A stretch of 9,440 bases of DNA from an uncultured Microbacteriaceae bacterium (GTDB lineage Bacteria > Actinomycetota > Actinomycetes > Actinomycetales > Microbacteriaceae). Positions 1-5,445 of this stretch are shown piece by piece (the stretch's first letter is position 1; each line of letters starts with the position of its first letter). Under the pieces are notes generated by a model. That model did no database searches. It was not told the DNA's origin and was given only the letters and a program-made list of their open reading frames with translations. The stretch spans positions 1-9,440 of the forward strand of contig CAMLMQ010000112.1 of NCBI GenBank assembly GCA_946481135.1, in the 5' to 3' direction. A program made the translations under genes and the position numbers.

Positions 1-273
1 CAGAACGCCGAGAGCCTCGCCCGCTCGCTCAAAGCCCTCTCCGACCCGGCGCGGCTGCGCATCCTCTCGATGGTCGCCGCCCACGCCGACGGCGAAGCCT
101 GCGTCTGCGACCTCACCGAACCCCTCGGGCTCGCCCAGCCGACGGTCTCGCACCACCTCAAGGTGCTCGCGGATGCCGGCTTCCTCAGCCGCACCAAGCG
201 CGGCACGTGGGCCTACTACCGGATCGTGCCCGGGTCGCTCGACACGGTCTCGGCCCTGCTCGTCGGGGTCTGA
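1..273 (+). CDS. arsR: ArsR/SmtB-family metal(loid)-responsive repressor, 3' part
   Basis: The frame is open from base 1 and ends at TGA 271-273, so the start lies outside the window and 90 residues are visible. The fragment holds most of a winged helix-turn-helix: an ALSDPARLRIL helix (residues 12-22), the recognition helix region with QPTVSHHLKVL (46-56), and a wing ending in GTWAYYRI. A CVCDL motif at residues 34-38 matches the As(III)/Sb(III)-binding Cys pair at the same place in E. coli-type ArsR (family knowledge). This suggests an arsenite- or other thiophilic-metal-sensing repressor that leaves its operator when metal binds. Its target genes would be upstream, outside the window; nothing downstream looks like an arsenic resistance gene. 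The downstream gene appears to have its own promoter. The family call is secure; the exact inducer is inferred. Confidence 0.88.
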   Translation, partial: QNAESLARSLKALSDPARLRILSMVAAHADGEACVCDLTEPLGLAQPTVSHHLKVLADAGFLSRTKRGTWAYYRIVPGSLDTVSALLVGV

Positions 274-293
274 ACCTCCGCGCCGCTCCCCGC

Positions 294-299
294 TAGGCT
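294..299 (+). promoter_or_regulatory. -10 box for a leaderless transcript of the PLDc_N-like gene
   Basis: TAGGCT at 294-299 fits the actinobacterial TAnnnT -10 consensus. The A of the ATG at 306 is 7 bases downstream, exactly where transcription would start. No Shine-Dalgarno sequence precedes the ATG, so leaderless translation is the likely mode. No clear -35 hexamer is visible. The same hexamer precedes rpiB on the other strand. Inference from spacing and consensus only. Confidence 0.5.
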
Positions 300-305
300 C
301 GCGCC

Positions 306-500
306 ATGGAACCCGTCTCGCTGAGCATCGGCGGCATCATCGCGCTCGTCGTCTTCATCGTCACCGTCGTGTCGATCGTGAACAACCCGAACCACGGCGG
401 TCTCGGCAAGTTCGTGTGGATCCTCGTCGCCTTCTTCCTCAGCATCCTCGGCTCGATCCTCTGGCTCATCTTCGGCCGCGGACGCGTCGCCAAGCGCTGA
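306..500 (+). CDS. small PLDc_N-like two-helix membrane protein
   Basis: This 64-residue protein has two hydrophobic segments, roughly residues 6-26 and 38-57, separated by a short polar loop with NNPNHGG. It ends in a positively charged tail, FGRGRVAKR. The pattern of two helices, a Trp at the start of the second, and LGSILWLIFGRGR at its end resembles the PLDc_N domain. That domain forms the membrane anchor of cardiolipin synthases and also occurs as stand-alone small proteins in actinobacteria. There is no phospholipase HKD motif, so no catalytic activity is implied; its role is unknown. The start is set by a -10 box 7 bases upstream, which implies a leaderless message. It sits 32 bp after the arsR-like gene and converges on the response regulator gene. 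Confidence 0.8.
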   Translation: MEPVSLSIGGIIALVVFIVTVVSIVNNPNHGGLGKFVWILVAFFLSILGSILWLIFGRGRVAKR

Positions 501-510
501 GGACCCGGGT

Positions 511-565
511 ACTCGCGCGCCCGCGAGTTGCAGGCGCGCGCCGCAGAACGGGCGCGCGTGCAACT
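511..565. terminator. overlapping hairpins between convergent genes
   Basis: Hairpin 1 has perfect 7-bp arms, ACTCGCG (511-517) and CGCGAGT (522-528), with a 4-base loop. Hairpin 2 pairs AGTTGCA (526-532) with TGCAACT (559-565), and CGCGCGCC (535-542) with GGCGCGCG (551-558); it has a 2-base bulge and an 8-base loop. The two share AGT at 526-528, so they cannot both form completely in one transcript. The position, 11 bases after the stop at 500 and 11 bases before the stop of the opposing gene at 576, suggests a bidirectional terminator. There is no U-tract, which is common for actinobacterial terminators. Termination itself is inferred. Confidence 0.6.
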
Positions 566-575
566 AACGCCAGCG

Positions 576-1232
576 CTACCTCTGCAACCAGGCGATGACG
601 GCGAGCACCCGGCGGTGGTCGGTGCCGGAGTCCTCGAGGGCGAGCTTGCCGAAGATCGAGGTGACGTTCTTCTCCACCGCCCCGACGCCGATGAAGAGGG
701 CCTCGGCGATGGCGGCGTTCGAGCGGCCCTCCGCCATGAGCTGCAGCACCTCGCGCTCCCGCGGGGTGAGCGTCGCGAGCGGGTCGTGACGGCGGCCGAT
801 GAGCTGCGCCACCACCTCCGGGTCGAGCACGGTTCCGCCGTCGGCGATGCGGTCGATCGCATCCACCAACTCGGCGAGCGACGCCACCCGGTCCTTCAGC
901 AGGTAACCGACACCCCCGTTGCCCGAGCCGAGCAGCTCCTGCGCATACGCGACCTCGACGTACTGCGAGAGCAGCAGGATGCCGGTGCGCGGCACGAGCG
1001 ACCGCAGCCGGATCGCGGCCCGCACGCCCTCGTCGCGGAAGGTCGGCGGCATGCGCACGTCGAGCACCGCGAGGTCAGGCGCGAGCTGCTCCACCTCGGC
1101 GAGCAGCGCGTCGGCGTCGCCGTAGGAGCCGACCACCTCGTGCCCCGCCTCGACCAGCACCCGCACGAGACCCTCGCGCAGCAGCACCGAGTCGTCGGCC
1201 ACCACCACGCGCAGACCCGTCACATGATCCAT
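576..1232 (-). CDS. NarL/FixJ-family response regulator (REC + LuxR HTH)
   Basis: This 218-residue protein has the standard two-domain layout. The receiver domain (about 7-125) has the acidic pair D13/D14, phospho-acceptor D58 in VLDVRMPP, the switch Ser89 in LLLSQ and the conserved K113 in LLKD. The LuxR-type HTH (about 152-215) contains LTPREREVLQLMAEG and the AIAEALF...VEKNVTSIFGKL recognition region. It would be phosphorylated by the histidine kinase encoded just upstream and then bind DNA as a dimer. Its ATG is 8 bases beyond the kinase stop (TAG at 1243-1241), so the two are co-transcribed. No strong Shine-Dalgarno precedes the ATG; a GTG at codon 4 is an alternative start. The resemblance is to the LiaR/VraR/DesR-like group, but the target genes cannot be read from the sequence. 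Confidence 0.93.
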   Translation of the reverse strand: MDHVTGLRVVVADDSVLLREGLVRVLVEAGHEVVGSYGDADALLAEVEQLAPDLAVLDVRMPPTFRDEGVRAAIRLRSLVPRTGILLLSQYVEVAYAQELLGSGNGGVGYLLKDRVASLAELVDAIDRIADGGTVLDPEVVAQLIGRRHDPLATLTPREREVLQLMAEGRSNAAIAEALFIGVGAVEKNVTSIFGKLALEDSGTDHRRVLAVIAWLQR

Positions 1233-1240
1233 TGTCGTGC

Positions 1241-2635
1241 CTACCGGGTGACGGGCAGGTGCGCCGACACGACGGTGGGTCCACCTGCCGGGCTCGACAC
1301 CTCGAGCGTGCCGCCGAGGCCGAGCACACGCTCCTGCAGACCCGCGAGGCCGTGACCGGGAACCGCTGACGCCCCGCCGCGACCGTCGTCGGTGACCGTG
1401 ATGTCGAGCCAGGTCTCGATACGCGTGTCGCCCTGCGACGCGCTACTCGACCCGCGGGAGGACTCGTCCGGGATGCGCCGCAGGTCGAGCCGCAGATCGA
1501 TCGCCGACGCGCCGCTGTGCTTCACGGCGTTCGTCAACCCCTCCGCCGCGATGAAGTAGGCGTTGCGCTCCAACTCCGTCGGCAGATCGGTGCCCTCCGG
1601 CAACGACGACACCACCCGCACCGTCACCGCGCTGCGCACCGCGAGCGACTCCAACGCCGCGACGAGCCCCCGGTCGAGCAGGATCGGCGGGGCGAAGCCC
1701 CGCGACAGCGCCCGCAACTCCTCCAGCGCATCCTTCGACTGCTGCCGCGCCTCGTCGATCAGCCGACGCGCCGCCTCCGGGTCGGTCTCCAGCTGCCGCT
1801 CCGCCGCGGCGAGATCCATCTGCAGCCGCACGAGCCGCTGCTGGGGGCCATCGTGGATGTCGCGCTCCAACCGCCGCAGCGCCGTGCCCTCCGCCGCGAC
1901 CGCCGCCGACCGCGACTCGGTGAGCGTCGCCACCTCCTGCTCGAGGGCATCCGTGCGGAACGCGCCGAGCATGCCGCGCGCCACACCCCAGTGCATCCAC
2001 GTCAGCCCGCGCAGCACGAACGGCAGCAGCGCCGTGAAGACCACGCCGAGCACCAGTTGCAGCACGATGTCACCCGTGCGGCCGTCCACCCCGCCGACGC
2101 CGAGCACGCGCTCCATGAGGAACGACGACAGATACCAGGAACGGTCGTCGGGGATGAACGGATACCAGATCCACGCCGTCAGCCCGCCGAGCCCCACCGC
2201 GGTCCACGTGACCGCGACCGTGAACGACACCGTCGAGACGACGAAACTCACGAACAGCGCCCACACCGAATACAGCCAGTAGTGACCGTTGCCGAACAGC
2301 GCCCGCACCCACGCGAGGAAGCCCTGCCCCGACTCGCGATCACGCCAATCAGGTCGACGGATGCGCGGGCGCCCCACCCATCCGAGCAGCGCGAGCTCGA
2401 CCGTGCCCGCGAACCGGCTCACATAGAACAGCGCGACGAGGAACACGATCCCCAAGAAGAACGTCGCGATCGTGCCGACCGCGGCCGAGAACAAACCGAT
2501 CGACACCCCGAAGACCACCGTCGAGATCGGGAACCCCACGAACAGGAACAGCAGCTCCTTCGGAGCACCCGCCCACAGGCTCGCATACAGCGACCTCCGT
2601 CGCGGGGTCGGAGCCGGAATCGCGGTCGTCGTCAT
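1241..2635 (-). CDS. membrane sensor histidine kinase (sensor domain + HisKA_3 + HATPase)
   Basis: This 464-residue kinase pairs with the response regulator 8 bases downstream. Residues about 27-215 hold four or more hydrophobic segments in the arrangement of the actinobacterial 'putative sensor' domain. A short coiled-coil linker (about 228-256) follows. The HisKA_3 dimerisation helix has the phospho-acceptor H261 in ERDIHDGPQQRL. The ATPase domain has the N box (ERNAYFIAAEGLTNAVKHSG, 356-375), the G1 box DDGRG (416-420) and the G2 region GHGLAGLQERV (428-437). There is no extracellular sensor domain of useful size, so the signal is probably felt in the membrane. Residues 395-408 are encoded by a palindromic repeat (separate entry) in the loop before the G1 strand. 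The chosen ATG (2635) starts the N-terminal tail. An in-frame GTG 10 codons upstream, with AGGG 7 bases before it, is a credible alternative start. Confidence 0.9.
   Translation of the reverse strand: MTTTAIPAPTPRRRSLYASLWAGAPKELLFLFVGFPISTVVFGVSIGLFSAAVGTIATFFLGIVFLVALFYVSRFAGTVELALLGWVGRPRIRRPDWRDRESGQGFLAWVRALFGNGHYWLYSVWALFVSFVVSTVSFTVAVTWTAVGLGGLTAWIWYPFIPDDRSWYLSSFLMERVLGVGGVDGRTGDIVLQLVLGVVFTALLPFVLRGLTWMHWGVARGMLGAFRTDALEQEVATLTESRSAAVAAEGTALRRLERDIHDGPQQRLVRLQMDLAAAERQLETDPEAARRLIDEARQQSKDALEELRALSRGFAPPILLDRGLVAALESLAVRSAVTVRVVSSLPEGTDLPTELERNAYFIAAEGLTNAVKHSGASAIDLRLDLRRIPDESSRGSSSASQGDTRIETWLDITVTDDGRGGASAVPGHGLAGLQERVLGLGGTLEVSSPAGGPTVVSAHLPVTR
1412..1452 (-). repeat. protein-coding palindromic element, copy A (inside the histidine kinase)
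   Basis: This 41-bp element reads, on the minus strand, GGTCGAGTAGCG ... CGCGTATCGAGACC. Its core forms a stem of about 9 bp (1423-1431 with 1435-1443, one G-T pair) around a 3-base loop. Its ends match copy B at 4753-4787: the outer 12 bases on one side are identical, and the outer 14 on the other differ at one position. It encodes GSSSASQGDTRIET (kinase residues 395-408) in a region of the ATPase domain where extra length can be tolerated. From memory, elements with these termini recur across Microbacteriaceae genomes; that was not checked here. Confidence 0.75.
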
Positions 2636-2670
2636 GTCGTGCCCATCGTTCGTCGAGAATGCCACGCTCC

Positions 2671-2705
2671 CACCCTGCCGACGCCGCGCCGCACGCGGCA
2701 GGGTG
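2671..2705. repeat. 10-bp-arm inverted repeat upstream of the kinase gene
   Basis: CACCCTGCCG (2671-2680) is perfectly repeated in inverted orientation as CGGCAGGGTG (2696-2705), with 15 bases between. It lies 36 bases upstream of the preferred kinase start, within its probable 5' untranslated or promoter region, and about 135 bases upstream of dps. It could be an operator or an RNA hairpin in the kinase leader. It overlaps the alternative GTG start region only at its edge. Confidence 0.5.
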
Positions 2706-2710
2706 CGCGC

Positions 2711-2730
2711 ATCCCGAACCGACTCGGGAT
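2711..2730. promoter_or_regulatory. operator-like dyad in the kinase/dps divergent region
   Basis: ATCCCGA (2711-2717) and TCGGGAT (2724-2730) are perfect 7-bp inverted arms around 6 bases. The 20-bp total length and two-half-site shape are typical of a dimeric repressor or LuxR-type activator site. It lies between two divergently transcribed units, 50 bases upstream of the dps -35 box and 76 bases from the kinase start. The bound protein is unknown; autoregulation by the neighbouring response regulator is one possibility. Confidence 0.4.
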
Positions 2731-2780
2731 AACCCCCGCCCACCACCCGATGCCACAAAAGTAGGCCAGGCTCAACTCGC

Positions 2781-2808
2781 TTGCGGAACAAACCCGCGTG
2801 AGTAGCGT
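2781..2808 (+). promoter_or_regulatory. dps promoter (-35 TTGCGG, -10 TAGCGT)
   Basis: TTGCGG (2781-2786) and TAGCGT (2803-2808) are separated by 16 bases, a good match to a housekeeping actinobacterial promoter. Transcription would start near 2815, leaving a leader of about 27 bases that contains the purine-rich Shine-Dalgarno AAGGGAGAAG (2826-2835) 6 to 9 bases before the ATG. Unlike several neighbours, dps therefore has a conventional leader and a strong ribosome binding site, consistent with an abundant protein. Confidence 0.55.
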
Positions 2809-2841
2809 TGCATCCAAGACCTCACAAGGGAGAAGACGAAC

Positions 2842-3330
2842 ATGACCGACGTCAAGGCCATCCCCACCAGCTCCATCGACCCCGACGTGACCGCCGGCGT
2901 CGCCCAGTTCCTCGAGCCGATCGTCATCGACCTCGAAGCCATGGTCGTCGACACGAAGCAGGCGCACTGGCACGTGCGCGGCCCCAACTTCGTCGGCGTC
3001 CACGAACTGCTCGACACCATCGTCGACCACGTGCAGGGCTACGCCGACACCGCCGCCGAACGCGTCGTCGCCCTCGGCCTGCCGATCGACTCGCGTGTGC
3101 AGACCGTTGCCGCGAAGACCACCGTGCCGCCGCTCAGCGCCGGATTCCAGCACAGCGACACCGTCGTCGCCGAAGTGATCGCCCAGATCGACGCGACCCT
3201 CAAGACCGTGCGCACCGCCATCGACGAACTCGACGAACTCGACCCCGCGTCGCAGGACATCGCCATCGAGATCGCGCGGGGGCTGGAGAAGGACCGCTGG
3301 TTCTTGTTCGCTCACGTGGCGACCGAGTAA
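2842..3330 (+). CDS. dps: Dps-family DNA-protection / ferritin-like protein
   Basis: This 162-residue protein is within the usual Dps length. Dps forms a hollow dodecamer that oxidises Fe(II) with hydrogen peroxide and stores the ferric mineral; some members also coat DNA. All five inter-subunit ferroxidase ligands are present with canonical spacing: H42, H54, D58, D69 and E73, within AHWHVRGPNF and VHELLD. The N-terminus (about 15 residues) has a single Lys and is not strongly basic, and the C-terminus is short and acidic. Direct DNA binding may therefore be weak compared with E. coli Dps (inference). A strong Shine-Dalgarno and a well-formed promoter precede it. It is transcribed alone, divergently from the two-component operon and convergently with the amidohydrolase operon, from which a large hairpin separates it. 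Confidence 0.96.
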   Translation: MTDVKAIPTSSIDPDVTAGVAQFLEPIVIDLEAMVVDTKQAHWHVRGPNFVGVHELLDTIVDHVQGYADTAAERVVALGLPIDSRVQTVAAKTTVPPLSAGFQHSDTVVAEVIAQIDATLKTVRTAIDELDELDPASQDIAIEIARGLEKDRWFLFAHVATE

Positions 3331-3339
3331 CTCTTCGAC

Positions 3340-3420
3340 GCGAGGGTGAGGCGCCTCGCGCGAGTGAAGAGAGCGGGGACCCCTACCCCGATTCACTCGC
3401 GCAAGGCGCCTCACCCTCGC
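3340..3420. terminator. 29-bp near-perfect inverted repeat between convergent genes
   Basis: Bases 3340-3368 and 3392-3420 are inverted copies of each other with one mismatch in 29 (3357 against 3403). Each arm contains GAGGGTGAGGCGCCT followed by GCGCGAGTGAA or its complement. The 23-base loop can itself pair CGGGG (3374-3378) with CCCCG (3386-3390). It starts 9 bases after the dps stop and ends 24 bases before the amidohydrolase stop (3447-3445), so it would terminate both transcripts. It is much longer and more symmetrical than needed for a terminator, which suggests a mobile or repeated palindrome serving that role. Confidence 0.7.
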
Positions 3421-3444
3421 TGCGTTGCTCGGGGGGCACCTGGC

Positions 3445-4827
3445 TCACTGCGCGTAGGGGCCGTGGGTCCAGGTGCCGTCGACCATCGTGGCGTGCACGG
3501 GCATGGCGCGGAGGTTGGCGGGGTCGAGAGGGTCGGCGTCGACGATCACGAGGTCGCGCGGGAAGTCGTGGGTGCTGGCGCGGAGGGCCTCTGCTGGGGT
3601 GATGGCCTGCTCGGGGTGCCAGGGGGCGCGGCCGTCGCGGCTGCGGGTGACGGCAGCGGCCATGGTCGCCCACGGGTCGAGGGGGGCGACGGGGGCGTCG
3701 GAGCCGAAGGCGAGGGTGGCGCCCGCATCGAGCAGGGAGCGGAAGGCGAACGCGCGGCCGGTGCGGCCCGCCCAGAAGTGGTCGGCGACGTCGCGGTCGT
3801 CCATCGCATGCTCGGGCTGCACCGACGCCACGACCCCGAGCGCCGCGAAGCGGGGAAGGTCTTCGTCGCGCACCAGTTGGGCGTGCTCGATGGTGCCCGG
3901 AACGCCGAGCGCCTCGAAGACGTCGAGCGCTTCCGTCACGGCGCGGTCGCCGATCGCGTGGATCGTCGGCACCAGGCCGCGGGCGACCCCCTCGCGGGCG
4001 GCGGCGAGCAGCTCGCCCGGCGCATAGGTCGGGATGCCGGCATCCTCACCGCCCGGGTAGGCGTGATCGCACCACGCCGTGCGGGTGTTGAGCGACCCGT
4101 CGGTGAACAACTTGTACGGGCCCACCTCGAACAGCGGTGACTCGACCGTCGGCAGGGCGGGGGTGTGCGGGTAGACGCCTGCGCGCACCCGCAGCCCGGC
4201 GAACCCCGCGCCGAAGCGCCGCGCCCACGACCCCGGCGCATCCTCCATCTCCAGGTCGACGATTCCCGTGACCCCGCGCGCGGCCGCGGCCGCCGCCGCG
4301 TCGAGCGCCCACCGGTCGAGCACCGCCGCCGGCACCTCCGAGATGCGGCGGGTCGCGTCGAACGCGGGCTGCTCGCGCAGCCACCAGTCGCTCTCGGGCA
4401 GCCCGAGCATCGCGAGGGCCGCCCGGTTGAGCCACAGCGTGTGCACGTCGGCCGACAGCAGCGCCGCCGGGATGCCCGCGAACTCCACCAGGTCGAGCGA
4501 CGGTTCGTCGGGCCACAGACCGTCGCGGAACCCCGACGCGAGGAAGACCGTCCCCGCCGCCGGCGGCGCCACCATGAGCGTCTCCCGCACGAGCGCCGCC
4601 GCATGCGCCGCCGACTCCGCCCCCGACAGATCGACCCTCTGCGCGGCGAGCGCCCACTGCCCGAAGTGCACGTGATGATCCCAGAGCCCCGGCAGCACCC
4701 ACCGCCCCTCGAGATCGATCACTCCCTCTCCCGGGAGTTCGATCGTCGCCGGGGTCTCGACACGCGGGCTGCGCCCGCTACTCGACCACCGGAGCCCGCG
4801 CAGGTCGCGAGCGTTGCGGAGGATCAT
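3445..4827 (-). CDS. YtcJ-like metal-dependent amidohydrolase
   Basis: This 460-residue enzyme of the amidohydrolase superfamily (Amidohydro_3/YtcJ group) hydrolyses C-N bonds of an unknown substrate. Landmarks run in order: the N-terminal beta-sandwich ending in GRWVLPGLWD; the metal motif with D50, H52 and H54; K239 in YKLFTDGSLNTRTA, likely the carboxylated bridging Lys; H290 in IHAIGDRA; H315 in IEHAQL; and catalytic D377 in FGSDAPVAPLDPW. The family usually runs to about 530 residues. This one is shorter, mainly in the N-terminal sandwich and near the C-terminus, where the usual GxxADLVVLD stretch is reduced to PRDLVIVDADPL. Residues 14-25 come from a palindromic element (separate entry). 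The ATG overlaps the upstream stop as ATGA (4827-4824), so it is translationally coupled to the PaiB-like gene. The frame stays open far upstream, but that is a GC artefact inside the preceding gene. Confidence 0.9.
   Translation of the reverse strand: MILRNARDLRGLRWSSSGRSPRVETPATIELPGEGVIDLEGRWVLPGLWDHHVHFGQWALAAQRVDLSGAESAAHAAALVRETLMVAPPAAGTVFLASGFRDGLWPDEPSLDLVEFAGIPAALLSADVHTLWLNRAALAMLGLPESDWWLREQPAFDATRRISEVPAAVLDRWALDAAAAAAARGVTGIVDLEMEDAPGSWARRFGAGFAGLRVRAGVYPHTPALPTVESPLFEVGPYKLFTDGSLNTRTAWCDHAYPGGEDAGIPTYAPGELLAAAREGVARGLVPTIHAIGDRAVTEALDVFEALGVPGTIEHAQLVRDEDLPRFAALGVVASVQPEHAMDDRDVADHFWAGRTGRAFAFRSLLDAGATLAFGSDAPVAPLDPWATMAAAVTRSRDGRAPWHPEQAITPAEALRASTHDFPRDLVIVDADPLDPANLRAMPVHATMVDGTWTHGPYAQ
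4753..4787 (-). repeat. protein-coding palindromic element, copy B (inside the amidohydrolase)
   Basis: This 35-bp element reads, on the minus strand, GGTCGAGTAGCGGGC, then a 3-base loop, then GCCCGCGTGTCGAGACC. GCGGGC/GCCCGC (4764-4769 with 4773-4778) forms a perfect 6-bp stem, and the outer GGTC/GACC can pair. The ends match copy A in the histidine kinase. It is read in the same frame as copy A and gives WSSSGRSPRVET (residues 14-25). This segment lies in the N-terminal beta-sandwich, just after the first strand, where the family normally has a variable turn. Confidence 0.75.
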
Positions 4828-5444
4828 GCCGGAGGCTCGAATCGACGCATCTCGTCGGCGAGCGCGGGGTGCGAGTAGGGGCCGTCGCCGGAGAGGGCGG
4901 CGATGATCGAGTCGCGCACCTCGGGGCTCTTGTTCTGCGACAGCTTCGCGCGCGCGTCGAAGCGGGTGACGCGCAGACGGAGGCCGACCGTCCCCTTCGC
5001 GATGCGTTCCGCCTTCGCGCGGTCGAGATCGAGCGAGACCGGGGTCGGCATCCGCTGCTCGAAATGGTCGACGAGTTCGCCGAGGATGCGGAAGTTCTCC
5101 TCGACGCTGAGGATCTCGGGCGTGCCGTAGAGGTGGGCGGTCACGTGGTTCCAGGTGGGGACGAAGTCGCCTTCCGCGTACCAGTTCGGGGAGATGTAGC
5201 CGTGAGGGCCCTGGACGATGACGAGCACCTCGTGCCGCCCGAGCTCGTGCGCGACCTCGTCGGGGCGCCCGAAGTGCGACACGAGCGTGATCGTGTCGTC
5301 GTCCGACTCCTCGAGCAGGGTCGCGTAGTGCGACGCGACGACACCGTTCGAGGTCGACGAGACGTACGTCATCCACGGGTTCTCGCGGATGAGGCGCTTC
5401 ACCTCGCCCGGGTCGGTCAGCAGGTAGTGGGGCGTGTGGCGCAT
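4824..5444 (-). CDS. paiB: PaiB-family FMN-binding protein (putative negative regulator)
   Basis: This 206-residue protein has the typical PaiB length and fold signature. Motifs seen are MTYVSS (25-30), SHFGRPDE (56-63), the hallmark GPHGYISPNWYAEGDFVPTWNH (79-100) and KLSQNKSPEVR (168-178) near the C-terminus. The family has a split-barrel flavin-binding fold; B. subtilis PaiB was described as a negative regulator of degradative-enzyme genes and sporulation. No DNA-binding domain is visible, so an oxidoreductase role bound to FMN is as likely as direct transcription control. The ATG is separated by a single base from the upstream glycosylase stop (TGA-C-ATG), and its own stop overlaps the amidohydrolase start. 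It is therefore an internal member of a translationally coupled operon. Confidence 0.92.
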   Translation of the reverse strand: MRHTPHYLLTDPGEVKRLIRENPWMTYVSSTSNGVVASHYATLLEESDDDTITLVSHFGRPDEVAHELGRHEVLVIVQGPHGYISPNWYAEGDFVPTWNHVTAHLYGTPEILSVEENFRILGELVDHFEQRMPTPVSLDLDRAKAERIAKGTVGLRLRVTRFDARAKLSQNKSPEVRDSIIAALSGDGPYSHPALADEMRRFEPPA

Positions 5445-5445
5445 G

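Noticed and set aside
1517..2764. 415-residue open frame on + opposite the histidine kinase
   Set aside because: It is rich in Arg, His and Pro with no domain signal and is fully antisense to a kinase with intact H, N and G boxes. It is a GC-bias shadow.
4100..4750. Possible frameshift or decay in the amidohydrolase because it is shorter than the family
   Set aside because: All metal-binding and catalytic residues are present in order in a single frame, and the downstream and upstream joins are clean, so it reads as an intact compact member.
4828..5376. N-terminal extension of the amidohydrolase up to 5376
   Set aside because: The frame is open, but this part lies inside the PaiB-family gene and has no amidohydrolase-like sequence. 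The ATGA overlap at 4824-4827 gives a natural start.
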